DNA of 27,046 bases from a virus. The position numbers and the translations under genes are program-made. Under the pieces are notes generated by a model, which was not told the origin of the DNA, did not search any database, and worked only from the letters and a program-made list of their open reading frames with translations. The stretch spans positions 1-27,046 of the IMG/VR virus record IMGVR_UViG_3300010885_058680; one strand, written 5' to 3'. Below, one piece after another: positions 1 through 5,447 of this stretch (position 1 is its first letter; each line of letters begins with the position of its first letter).

Positions 1-443
1 TAAAACTTATACCAAGTAAGTCGTTCAATCACCTGAAACTTTGAACCTCGCACTTCCTTTTCGGTAATAGCAAAAATCTTATAATTACGAGGATTACACT
101 TCATGGTATTAGCAATCCAATAAGCACGATACTTATTGTCAATAAGCTTTGTTTCAAGAATATCGCGAAACCATTTAAAGTTATGCTTCAACAGCTTGCG
201 GAAAGGAGCACTACAAGAAGCAATCTCCATTACCGCTTCAAACGCAATAGTTCCACCAGAATAATATGAATTATTGTCCATAGAAGAAGTTTTCTCGGCA
301 ACGTCTTCTTCAAGAGCGATCTTAAAAAAGTCAAGAACCTGCTTTTCACCGTCAAGAATAACAAGACGGTCGCCGGTTCCATACTTATAACTGTAAAGAA
401 AATTAAAGATCGACCAACGCTTTGGTTTAAGAACATACTTCAT
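1..443 (-). CDS. Hypothetical protein, C-terminus cut by window edge
   Basis: An open minus-strand frame starts at the ATG at 441-443 (MKYVLKPKRWSIF...) and runs without a stop through position 1, giving at least 147 codons. The start is one base past the stop of the gene at 445-798, so the two are probably translationally coupled. The protein looks globular and mixed alpha/beta, with many aromatic residues (for example FKWFRDILE) and no signal peptide or membrane segment. I recognise no family. The gene lies downstream of the promoter at 831-859, in what looks like an early or accessory operon. The coding frame is well supported by its length without stops; the function is unknown. Confidence 0.75.
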   Translation of the reverse strand, partial: MKYVLKPKRWSIFNFLYSYKYGTGDRLVILDGEKQVLDFFKIALEEDVAEKTSSMDNNSYYSGGTIAFEAVMEIASCSAPFRKLLKHNFKWFRDILETKLIDNKYRAYWIANTMKCNPRNYKIFAITEKEVRGSKFQVIERLTWYKF

Positions 444-444
444 A

Positions 445-798
445 TTAGATACCATCCCTGTTCTTGTAGTTGAAAGAATCAGCAGTATGAACGCAAGCAC
501 CTTCTGTTTTTGCTAGGTTCTTATACTTGGTACAGTTCGCAATATTATTAGTCATATTGGAACCCTTATTCTTCAACTTTGTAGAGTTGATAAGATATTC
601 TGTGAGTGCTGGATTACTATTTACTTGGATTTGTGCTGATGTTTTGTGATCATACACCATCACACCGGTATACTTTACAGTAGTTTCACCTTCCTCGCCA
701 CACTCATTACACACAACAGCACGACCGGGCTTGCCACGTCGTTCTGCTTTATTGTAATCAGCACCGCAGGAAATGCAAACAGCATCATGAATCGACAT
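445..798 (-). CDS. Small zinc-ribbon phage protein
   Basis: This 117-residue protein opens with a zinc-ribbon pattern, CISC at residues 8-11 and CNEC at about 30-33, followed by a conserved-looking block (YTGVMVYDHKTSAQIQVN). It has two further cysteines near the C-terminus. The start ATG at 796-798 is preceded by AGGTGATCT, a good ribosome-binding site, and the sigma-70-type promoter at 831-859 sits just upstream, leaving a short leader. The four cysteines suggest a bound zinc ion and possibly nucleic-acid or protein contact; that is inference from the motif. I recall proteins of this general type in large aquatic phages but cannot name a function. Confidence 0.8.
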   Translation of the reverse strand: MSIHDAVCISCGADYNKAERRGKPGRAVVCNECGEEGETTVKYTGVMVYDHKTSAQIQVNSNPALTEYLINSTKLKNKGSNMTNNIANCTKYKNLAKTEGACVHTADSFNYKNRDGI

Positions 799-826
799 AG
801 ATCACCTACAACGGAAATGGCTACAC

Positions 827-849
827 CCCGATCCTACCACGGGATCGGG
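827..849 (-). promoter_or_regulatory. 8-bp inverted repeat overlapping promoter -10
   Basis: CCCGATCC at 827-834 and GGATCGGG at 842-849 are perfect reverse complements around a 7-base loop. The repeat covers the -10 box and the end of the spacer of the promoter at 831-859. It lacks a following U-run, so it is not a typical terminator. It could be an operator, or a structure at the end of the transcript from the gene at 875-1006. Confidence 0.5.
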
Positions 850-859
850 CTGGCGTCAA
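831..859 (-). promoter_or_regulatory. Sigma-70-type extended -10 promoter (P1)
   Basis: On the minus strand TTGACG (-35, 854-859) is followed by a 17-base spacer and TAGGAT (-10, 831-836), with TG just before the -10. The spacer contains CGATCCCGTG, shared in nearly the same form by the promoters at 2432-2460, 4676-4704 and 18274-18302. It drives the zinc-ribbon gene at 445-798. Confidence 0.8.
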
Positions 860-874
860 GGGGTTTCTTCGGGT

Positions 875-1006
875 TTATTCTTCGTCGTGCTTTACTTTAT
901 TACGACGACGATTCTTGCTGTGCCATTTCTTATCTTTATGCTTTCCAGAACCGCTACGATTCCAAGCATTTTGGGCAATACGATTACGAATGTTCAATAT
1001 GGTCAT
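875..1006 (-). CDS. 43-residue highly basic protein
   Basis: A short frame runs from ATG at 1004-1006 to TAA at 875-877, encoding 43 residues rich in Arg, Lys, His and Asn (ending KNRRRNKVKHDEE). Its start lies two bases after the stop of the gene at 1009-1167, so it appears to be the last gene of the KVGDL cluster and translated by coupling; no separate Shine-Dalgarno sequence is obvious. The strongly positive charge suggests contact with nucleic acid or an acidic protein, but that is only inference. The short length keeps confidence moderate; the tight packing with its neighbour and the promoter beginning just after its stop support it. Confidence 0.6.
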   Translation of the reverse strand: MTILNIRNRIAQNAWNRSGSGKHKDKKWHSKNRRRNKVKHDEE

Positions 1007-1008
1007 AA

Positions 1009-1167
1009 TTAGTCCGAAAGTTTCACTACCATATGTGTAAATACAAATTCGTCATAGTTTGATGGAGCATTAATCCATTCAACCTCAAGAATGTCCTTAT
1101 CTGGTATATCTACTACAACAGCCATAAAAATTTGATAACCTATAAGATCACCAACCTTGTATTTCAC
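1009..1167 (-). CDS. KVGDL-family small beta-barrel-like protein, GTG start
   Basis: This 52-residue protein begins VKYKVGDLIG from a GTG at 1165-1167 that overlaps the stop of the preceding gene (GTGA). It is one of six or seven small proteins in this window that start K-x-G-D-L and follow with short hydrophobic strands and a V-x-W motif (here VEWIN). The pattern suggests a small SH3- or KOW-like barrel; this is inference from strand spacing, not from a recognised domain. With 1164-1442 and 1439-1618 it forms a tandem set linked by four-base overlaps, which looks like gene duplication with translational coupling. Confidence 0.7.
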   Translation of the reverse strand: MKYKVGDLIGYQIFMAVVVDIPDKDILEVEWINAPSNYDEFVFTHMVVKLSD

Positions 1168-1442
1168 TTAATCACCTCACCATCAATTTCATCTTGGTAG
1201 AAATAGTATTCTTTTCCATCAACTTGCGAATACCAGACATAACCGTTGTCGTTTTCAGTTGAACTTTTTTCAAAAAGATCGGTATGTTTTTCAACTTCGG
1301 TGATAATACCAATTGTATTATGAAGGTGAGGGCGAAGGCGAGGCCGAGGGAGAAGGGGAAGGCGAAGGGGAAGGCGAGGGCGAGGGTGAGGGTGAAGGCT
1401 AATATCTTTTATAAGAAGAAGATCACCAACCTGATATTTCAT
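1164..1442 (-). CDS. KVGDL-family protein carrying an in-frame hexamer-array insert
   Basis: The 92-residue product starts MKYQVGDLLLIKDI, then has about 26 residues of H/R/L and P/L dipeptides (such as HPHPRPRLPLRL), then resumes with NTIGIITEVE and ends EYYFYQDEIDGEVIK. The middle part is encoded by the array at 1322-1399. The ends match the protein at 26577-26834 very closely, including at DNA level, so the two are recent paralogues. Start and stop overlap the neighbours by four bases (ATGA upstream, GTGA downstream). The insert would form a long proline/arginine-rich loop between the first two strands of the presumed barrel. Whether the product folds is uncertain; the frame is open throughout. 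Confidence 0.75.
   Translation of the reverse strand: MKYQVGDLLLIKDISLHPHPRPRLPLRLPLLPRPRLRPHLHNTIGIITEVEKHTDLFEKSSTENDNGYVWYSQVDGKEYYFYQDEIDGEVIK
1322..1399. repeat. GARGGN hexamer array 1 (13 units)
   Basis: Thirteen contiguous hexamers on the plus strand fit GA(A/G)GGN, with one GAGGCC. The third base is always A or G, and the sixth takes all four bases. The array is GC-rich against AT-rich flanks and ends at an in-frame plus-strand TAA at 1400-1402. It lies in frame within the gene at 1164-1442, where the variable bases fall at second codon positions. Confidence 0.9.
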
Positions 1443-1618
1443 CCACTTTCCAGCTTCAAGTTGTGACAGTATTCATATTCGTGAACATAATGTTCAACAC
1501 CAATCCATTCTATTCGAGCAATTAAACGATCTCCTGGCTCATCAACAATTTCTACAATAATACCAAGAAAGCCATTGGCTGAAACAAGATCACCAACCTT
1601 TTTAGTATCAAGATACAT
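1439..1618 (-). CDS. KVGDL-family small protein
   Basis: This 59-residue protein (MYLDTKKVGDLVSANGFLGIIVEI...) starts at ATG 1616-1618, with AAGG six bases upstream, and its TGA overlaps the next ATG as ATGA. It has the family layout: KVGDL, GIIVEI, then a V/I-x-W motif (ARIEWIGVEH). It has no array insert, so it shows the uninterrupted length of the family and makes the extra segment in its neighbour stand out. Function is unknown. It was found by reading the gap between larger frames; the family match and overlaps on both sides make it convincing. Confidence 0.75.
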   Translation of the reverse strand: MYLDTKKVGDLVSANGFLGIIVEIVDEPGDRLIARIEWIGVEHYVHEYEYCHNLKLESG

Positions 1619-1626
1619 AATATACC

Positions 1627-1827
1627 TTATGGAAGTAGATCAACCCACCAAGCCCAATTAACAGCAATAAAATCTTCAAGAGCGTGTTGATCACTGTCGT
1701 ATTTAAAATCTGGTTTTACTTTTGCTGCTACACCTTTTTGGTATTCAATAGCTTCTTTTTCTGTATAGCCTTTAATTACTGAGGTTCCATCTTCTCTGAA
1801 ATCTTCAAAAGCATAAAAGCCGGTCAT
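1627..1827 (-). CDS. Hypothetical 66-residue protein
   Basis: The product (MTGFYAFEDFREDGTSVIKG...) is small, acidic and aromatic-rich, ending NWAWWVDLLP. The start ATG is at 1825-1827; an AAGG lies about twelve bases upstream, rather far for a strong ribosome site. Its stop is followed after eight bases by the gene at 1439-1618, whose ribosome site overlaps this gene's end. It sits in the small-gene operon driven from the promoter at 2432-2460. The segment GYTEKEAIEYQ looks like a conserved turn-helix, but I cannot assign a family. Confidence 0.7.
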   Translation of the reverse strand: MTGFYAFEDFREDGTSVIKGYTEKEAIEYQKGVAAKVKPDFKYDSDQHALEDFIAVNWAWWVDLLP

Positions 1828-1845
1828 ATTAATTACGCAACCTTT

Positions 1846-1932
1846 TTAAGACTTGTGAGAACAAGACAGAACTTCAATAGCAACACTATCAGTCCAACCT
1901 TCAAGCATTTTCTTGAAAGCGGTTTCGTTCAT
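1846..1932 (-). CDS. Small protein with uncertain, possibly ATA, start
   Basis: From the ATG at 1930-1932 the frame reads MNETAFKKMLEGW... for 28 residues to TAA at 1846-1848, but this ATG has no ribosome-binding site. Further upstream, a GGAG at the ideal distance precedes an ATA codon at 1960-1962, in frame, which would give a 38-residue protein beginning (M)GYRSEVVLAMNE. GYRSEV followed by hydrophobic residues looks like a real beta-strand N-terminus. Either the start codon has mutated from ATG to ATA or an AUA start is used. The protein looks short and may be a remnant. It lies between the genes at 1987-2403 and 1627-1827. Confidence 0.45.
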   Translation of the reverse strand: MNETAFKKMLEGWTDSVAIEVLSCSHKS

Positions 1933-1986
1933 AGCAAGCACAACTTCACTACGGTATCCTATTATGTTCTCCGCTTGTTTATATAT

Positions 1987-2403
1987 TCAAACAGCAGTCA
2001 GCTTATACTTTTTGCCATCAATCTCAACTACTTTGCCTTCACAGGTATCCTTATTCAACTTTTCAATACCGTTATATTGTAGGGCGAGGGCGACGCCGGG
2101 GAAGGAGAAGGAGAGGGCGACGCCGGAGAAGGCGAAGGCGAAGGAGAGGGCGAGGTAGAGGGAGAGGGAGAGGTTTGTTTTATCCTTGAAATCAAAAGCC
2201 TCTTTACCATTCAAAAGGAATTTTTCACCCTTTCTGGAAAGGAGATGTTCCCTTTTGTCTTTGACAATGGAATAACCAAACTCTTTACGAAATCGGTTCA
2301 TTTCGGCAAACCAAAAATCGTTCAAGACATAATCAACGCCTTCTTCCATACCGTGAAAGGTTGAAAGAATAGCATCATCAGTTTGTTCAATAGTGAGTGA
2401 CAT
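1987..2403 (-). CDS. Hypothetical protein with hexamer-array insert
   Basis: I take the start as the ATG at 2401-2403 (MSLTIEQTDD), which has GGAG upstream and lies 28 bases below the promoter -10 box; this gives 138 residues. The N-terminal 75 or so residues look like a normal soluble protein. Then come about 32 residues of (L/F)(S/A)-type repeats (LSLSLYLALSFAFAF...), encoded by the array at 2081-2174, after which an ordinary sequence resumes (YNGIEKLNKD...KYKLTAV). The protein is unrelated to the KVGDL family, and the array is read in a different codon phase than in 1164-1442 and 26577-26834. I recognise no family for the non-repeat parts. Confidence 0.7.
   Translation of the reverse strand: MSLTIEQTDDAILSTFHGMEEGVDYVLNDFWFAEMNRFRKEFGYSIVKDKREHLLSRKGEKFLLNGKEAFDFKDKTNLSLSLYLALSFAFAFSGVALSFSFPGVALALQYNGIEKLNKDTCEGKVVEIDGKKYKLTAV
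2081..2174. repeat. GARGGN hexamer array 2 with a 27-base higher-order repeat
   Basis: The plus strand reads mostly GARGGN hexamers, interrupted twice by a nine-base GACGCCGGR block. Bases 2086-2112 and 2113-2139 form two near-identical 27-base copies. In the plus frame the array reads as Glu-Gly repeats with two GDAG blocks. It is in frame with the gene at 1987-2403 but in another codon phase than arrays 1 and 3. It is strongly GC-rich against its flanks. Confidence 0.9.
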
Positions 2404-2431
2404 ATATTCTCCGTTTTCTGGTGGCAAAAAC

Positions 2432-2460
2432 ATCCTACCACGGATCGGGTGTGCTGTCAA
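2432..2460 (-). promoter_or_regulatory. Sigma-70-type extended -10 promoter (P2)
   Basis: TTGACA (2455-2460), a 17-base spacer ending GATCCGTGG, and TAGGAT (2432-2437) on the minus strand. It drives the gene starting at 2403 and probably the small-gene operon down to about 875. Its spacer and -10 are nearly those of P1. Confidence 0.85.
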
Positions 2461-2519
2461 GCCCAATCTCGCGGTAGGAGGATTTACTTAAATGGATTAA
2501 GTTTTAGTATGTGTTTGTC

Positions 2520-3008
2520 TCAACCACCAGTTGGTTCATATACTTGCTCAAATCTGTAAAAGAAATCTTTGAGTGTATCATTAACATCGGGTTTCTTATA
2601 GACAGGCTCATTTTTTTCCACAGTCAATGAAAAGAAATTTGGGACATATTCTCCCTGAAAAAGTTTTCGTTCATTGTCTTGAAAAAATTTGAACATAAGC
2701 TCTACAAGTTCAGGCAGTTCACGCACACCTTCTTCGCATTGTTTCTCAAAAGCCTGTTCTGCTAGTTCCTCATCTTCATCATCTTGAGCACCGGGAAAGT
2801 ATCCAAAAGCCTTATTTAGTGCCTTAAAAAACTGTGGGGCTTCTTCAGATTCTGCGATGCGATTTTCATATCCTTCAAAATTATTTAGATATTCACTAAC
2901 AGCAAGAGCTTTAGCATCTTCCAAAGTTTCAGCCATAATACGATGTGTTGTATTGACTGGACGCTTGTAATCATCGGAAGTGGAACTTGTAATAATAATA
3001 TACGACAT
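2520..3008 (-). CDS. Hypothetical acidic 162-residue protein
   Basis: The frame starts at ATG 3006-3008 (MSYIIITSSTSDDYKRP) with AAAGGAATC just upstream, a good ribosome site that is itself half of a perfect palindrome at 3013-3028. The protein is rich in Glu and Asp (for example DDEDEELAEQAFEKQ) and probably mainly helical. I recognise no domain; it may be a host-modulating or virion protein. The gene is flanked by the promoter-proximal region at 2432-2519 and the HNH gene at 3053-3457. Confidence 0.75.
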   Translation of the reverse strand: MSYIIITSSTSDDYKRPVNTTHRIMAETLEDAKALAVSEYLNNFEGYENRIAESEEAPQFFKALNKAFGYFPGAQDDEDEELAEQAFEKQCEEGVRELPELVELMFKFFQDNERKLFQGEYVPNFFSLTVEKNEPVYKKPDVNDTLKDFFYRFEQVYEPTGG

Positions 3009-3012
3009 GTTG

Positions 3013-3028
3013 ATTCCTTTAAAGGAAT
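3013..3028. promoter_or_regulatory. 16-bp perfect palindrome over a ribosome-binding site
   Basis: ATTCCTTTAAAGGAAT is perfectly self-complementary and contains the AAAGGAAT ribosome site of the gene at 2520-3008. It could be an operator for a dimeric repressor or could mask the ribosome site in the mRNA, although a stem with no loop cannot close completely. Confidence 0.5.
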
Positions 3029-3052
3029 GTTTTTACAGAACATACAAACTGT

Positions 3053-3457
3053 TTATTTCTTACGGTCTTTTCGTAAATATGTTTTCATGTAATCTGCTTT
3101 AGCTTTTTTACATAAATCACACCTACAATATCTATAACTGGATAAGGTTCCGTGAAAACCCTTTGCCGGCTTCATACCCATATCTTCTATGGTTTTTAGG
3201 TTGTGACAGCTTTCACATAATAGTTGACATTTTTCGATTTCTTTCCAGAAATCCTGTTCATTAATAGAAGATTTTTTGGCAATAGTAAAACTTTTTTCTT
3301 CTGGATTTATGTGGTCAAACTGAAGATTTGTTGTTGATCCACATTTTACACATTTTCCTCCAAGTTTACATATAGCTTTTTCTCTTCTTTTATTGTATCT
3401 TGAACGCATATATTCTTTCATATATGCTTTATATATTTCTCTGTCTTTATTTGTCAT
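3053..3457 (-). CDS. HNH endonuclease
   Basis: This 134-residue protein carries an HNH nuclease core: CVKC at 36-39, a DH pair at 48-49 (LQFDHINPEEK) and CESCHN at 81-86, so the four cysteines bind structural zinc and the DH...HN residues form the metal-dependent active site. A further C-x-C-x2-C cluster lies at 111-116. The basic N-terminus (RSRYNKRREK) would bind DNA. The start at 3455-3457 has AAGGGG eight bases upstream. It is probably a free-standing homing endonuclease; its position next to tRNA genes is typical for such elements in phage genomes. The target site cannot be inferred. Confidence 0.88.
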   Translation of the reverse strand: MTNKDREIYKAYMKEYMRSRYNKRREKAICKLGGKCVKCGSTTNLQFDHINPEEKSFTIAKKSSINEQDFWKEIEKCQLLCESCHNLKTIEDMGMKPAKGFHGTLSSYRYCRCDLCKKAKADYMKTYLRKDRKK

Positions 3458-3476
3458 ATAGCACCCCTTCTTAATC

Positions 3477-3513
3477 TAAATAGCACGGATTAAGAAATAG
3501 TGCTATACTATTT
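3477..3513 (-). promoter_or_regulatory. Weak promoter-like site and inverted repeat before the HNH gene
   Basis: The minus strand has ATCCGTGC followed by TATTTA (3477-3482), matching the spacer end and extended -10 of the P1-P5 family, but no -35 box is present at the right distance. Overlapping it, AAATAGT and ACTATTT (3495-3501, 3507-3513) form a 7-bp inverted repeat directly after the tRNA CCA end. It could be a processing or termination hairpin plus a weak promoter for 3053-3457. Confidence 0.35.
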
Positions 3514-3588
3514 GGTGGAACGAGTGGGCCACGATCCCACAACTTTTTCGTTAAAAGCGAAATACTCTGCCACTTGAGTTATCGTTCC
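3513..3588 (-). tRNA. tRNA-Lys(UUU)
   Basis: A full cloverleaf folds on the minus strand: acceptor GGAACGA/TCGTTCC, D stem ACTC/GAGT with GG in the loop, anticodon stem TTTCG/CGAAA with loop CTTTTAA (anticodon UUU at the central three bases), T stem GTGGG/CCCAC, discriminator A, and an encoded CCA. The T loop is ATCGTGG rather than the usual TTCRANN, so bases 54 and 58 are A and U instead of U and A. It decodes AAA and probably AAG. Confidence 0.92.
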
Positions 3589-3851
3589 AAATTCGTCCTT
3601 GTGAGATTTAAGATAGAACCTAAGATCATCAGAAATTACTCACTATCGACAGGACAAGTGCCGTGTTGCGGTTAAGGCTTTAATGATCCCCACATCCAAA
3701 CATCTATCTATTTCTAGTAGATGTATTTCTTCTATTCTTTTTAAGAAATAACCTTACATGGTGATCGGTGTATTGGTGAATAGAAAAACCATTAGAGCAT
3801 TTTTTATTAGGTTTGCTCAAAAACCCATTATGCACCTGCCGAGCACATAAC
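3589..3851. other. Non-coding spacer between the two tRNA genes
   Basis: These 263 bases hold no convincing reading frame and no third cloverleaf that I can fold. They contain a local hairpin, ACATCTA pairing with TAGATGT, near 3706-3730. The region would be part of the precursor of the two tRNAs. I see nothing else that I can name. Confidence 0.5.
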
Positions 3852-3927
3852 TGGTGGGTTCGCTGAGATTCGAACTCAGAATGTGCAGATTAAGAATCTG
3901 CTGTGATAACCATTTCACCACGAACCC
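3852..3927 (-). tRNA. tRNA-Lys(CUU)
   Basis: The minus strand folds to acceptor GGGTTCG/CGAACCC, D stem GTGA/TCAC, anticodon stem GCAGA/TCTGC with loop TTCTTAA (anticodon CUU), T stem CTGAG/CTCAG with a canonical TTCGAAT loop, discriminator A, and encoded CCA. It reads AAG. With the tRNA at 3513-3588 it supplies both lysine isoacceptors. Confidence 0.92.
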
Positions 3928-3938
3928 GTCATTCGTAT

Positions 3939-4385
3939 TTAATTTTGTAGGTATTTATGAGTATACCAATCCTGTTCAATTGCTGTTTTTCGTCTATGAC
4001 AATTAGCACATCTTACATCACACTTTGCAATCTCTTCTTTTAATTTTTCAAGAGAACAGACTTCTCCTAGAAGGTCTGCAATATTTGCTAATTTATCGGA
4101 CCTATGATCAAACTCTAAAACTCTTGGATCTGTTTCACCACAATCAATGCAGCGATTAATCATTAAATAATCAAATACAAAACGACGATTTCTAACTCTT
4201 CTCTCTTTTCGTCGTTCACCGATCTGTTTAATTTGTTTCGACTTATTGTTTTTATAATAAGTGCGATTCTTTAGTCTGCTACATTCTCTACAATAGGGCT
4301 GAAAGCCGTCATTACTATTCTTCTTTTTATTAAACAAAAGAATGTCCTTAACGATTTTACATTTAGAACATTCTTTTGTAATCAT
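3939..4385 (-). CDS. HNH endonuclease with N-terminal zinc finger
   Basis: I choose the ATG at 4383-4385 (MITKECSKCK) because GGAG lies six bases upstream; an ATG four codons earlier has no ribosome site. The 148-residue product has an N-terminal zinc finger (CSKC at 6-9, CREC at 32-35), a very basic middle (ERRKERRVRNRRF), then an HNH core with CIDC (79-82), the FDH motif near 92-94 and CANCHRRK (126-133). This is a typical free-standing phage HNH nuclease with a DNA-recognition zinc finger. It lies eleven bases upstream of tRNA-Lys(CUU), so together with 3053-3457 it brackets the tRNA pair. Confidence 0.88.
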   Translation of the reverse strand: MITKECSKCKIVKDILLFNKKKNSNDGFQPYCRECSRLKNRTYYKNNKSKQIKQIGERRKERRVRNRRFVFDYLMINRCIDCGETDPRVLEFDHRSDKLANIADLLGEVCSLEKLKEEIAKCDVRCANCHRRKTAIEQDWYTHKYLQN

Positions 4386-4421
4386 TTCACTCTCCATTAA
4401 CTATTCGGTTTTTAGCGCGTT

Positions 4422-4634
4422 TTATTCTGCTGCGCGTTGCAGGTGCTGATCATTGATACGATCAATATCAATACTCATTCCAACAATATTGGCAATACGA
4501 AGAAGATAATAGGCAATCTCGTCCATTTCCTCGGAAGGGAGCCACCCAGTATTTTCAAGAACATTCAGATTTTCAATAAGGCTTTCAATATCGTGAGTAG
4601 CCTTTTCGATTTGCGGTTGAATAAACTCGTTCAT
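4422..4634 (-). CDS. Hypothetical 70-residue helical protein
   Basis: The start is taken at ATG 4632-4634 (MNEFIQPQIEKATHD), which has GAGG at good spacing and lies downstream of the promoter at 4676-4704; a longer frame would begin upstream of the transcription start. The sequence is mostly predicted helix with regular hydrophobic spacing (ESLIENLNVLENTG, IAYYLLRIANIVG), with no cysteine or membrane segment. No family is recognised. Having its own strong promoter suggests an early-expressed small effector or regulator, which is inference only. Confidence 0.75.
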   Translation of the reverse strand: MNEFIQPQIEKATHDIESLIENLNVLENTGWLPSEEMDEIAYYLLRIANIVGMSIDIDRINDQHLQRAAE

Positions 4635-4675
4635 CGTGTCCTCGTTTCTGTATCGCTGATCTGCGACGCAGGACC

Positions 4676-4704
4676 ATTCTAGCACGGATCTGATCTGCTG
4701 TCAA
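4676..4704 (-). promoter_or_regulatory. Sigma-70-type extended -10 promoter (P3)
   Basis: TTGACA (4699-4704), a 17-base spacer ending GATCCGTGC, then TAGAAT (4676-4681). The spacer carries two GATC sites. It drives the gene starting at 4634 with a leader of about 35 bases. Confidence 0.88.
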
Positions 4705-4739
4705 GGGCTTGTGCGTTCACGGCGAGCAGAACTGTTTTT

Positions 4740-5336
4740 TTATTTAATTGTTTTTAATGATGGTGTGAAAAACTTACCTTTAAAAAAGTCTTTTGGCATA
4801 GTTTTAATTGTCTCTTCCCAATCACCACCGTCATGTATACAAAAATCACCGATTACATTATTTTTTGTAGGAAAAGACTTTTCCATTTCCAACAGACGCT
4901 TTATCTTTTCTGCGGTCACTGTCATCGAATATCCATCTGGATAGTTTGGGTTAATAAGAATTACATTAGCATAATTCTCTTTCATGGCACCGTGATCCCT
5001 AATATAATCTTTTATACCAATTTTAATATGCTGGTCAATCATAGATTTATTTACTGAAATCCAACGAATTCTGGATACTGTAAACAGTTCTGTTATCGCA
5101 CCATCTTCTGGGTCATTTATATTTTCGACTCTTTTAAAATCACGATGTTTTAATTCAATTAGGGCACCAACAGAAAGACCAATTTGCTTAAATAGGGAAA
5201 CAACTTCTTCTCTTGCTTTTGCGTTTATTTGTTCTGCTTCATCTAAATGGTTTTTTCTTGTTTGGCAAGTAGTGGTTGTATGTCCTTGTTTAGAACAATA
5301 TGAACACTTTCTGTCAGCCCATCTATTTTTTGTCAT
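4740..5336 (-). CDS. Zinc-knuckle protein
   Basis: The 198-residue protein begins with a CCHC zinc knuckle, CSYCSKQGHTTTTC at residues 11-24 (C-x2-C-x4-H-x4-C), a single-stranded nucleic-acid-binding motif. A helical, charged stretch follows and then a domain with IELKHRDFKRVENI and a C-terminal part I do not recognise. The start at 5334-5336 overlaps the end of the gene at 5323-5439 by 14 bases. A second zinc knuckle occurs in the gene at 13982-14374, there at the C-terminus and preceded by a different domain. RNA or single-stranded DNA binding is likely from the motif; the biological role is unknown. Confidence 0.8.
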   Translation of the reverse strand: MTKNRWADRKCSYCSKQGHTTTTCQTRKNHLDEAEQINAKAREEVVSLFKQIGLSVGALIELKHRDFKRVENINDPEDGAITELFTVSRIRWISVNKSMIDQHIKIGIKDYIRDHGAMKENYANVILINPNYPDGYSMTVTAEKIKRLLEMEKSFPTKNNVIGDFCIHDGGDWEETIKTMPKDFFKGKFFTPSLKTIK

Positions 5337-5439
5337 CAGGATTATCTTTCAAGAATTCGGCAATCATTTCACAAAATATATATAAACACGGAAAGAACAG
5401 AATACATAGAAAAACTATCTGTCCTAATGTGCTTAACAT
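5323..5439 (-). CDS. 38-residue single-span membrane protein
   Basis: The frame starts at ATG 5437-5439 with AAGGTGG four bases upstream and encodes a hydrophobic N-terminal helix (LGQIVFLCILFFPCLYIF) followed by a charged tail ending KDNPDDKK. It overlaps the start of 4740-5336 by 14 bases and follows another small membrane protein after eight bases. The size and topology would fit a small holin or other lysis accessory protein, or a membrane-active host modulator; the sequence alone does not decide. The strong ribosome site and tight packing argue that it is a real gene. Confidence 0.6.
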   Translation of the reverse strand: MLSTLGQIVFLCILFFPCLYIFCEMIAEFLKDNPDDKK

Positions 5440-5447
5440 ATGCCACC

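Noticed and set aside
230-436. 68-residue leucine-rich minus-strand protein
   Set aside because: It overlaps in another frame the longer open frame starting at 443, which is coupled to the preceding gene.
1284-1466. Plus-strand gene over array 1 (Arg/Lys-rich frame)
   Set aside because: It is the antisense shadow of the array; the frame has no ribosome site and the conserved KVGDL gene occupies the other strand.
1322-2174. CRISPR array
   Set aside because: Units are contiguous hexamers without spacers of constant length and there are no cas genes.
3589-3851. Third tRNA between the lysine tRNAs
   Set aside because: I could not fold an acceptor and T arm with a conserved loop; only a local hairpin is present.
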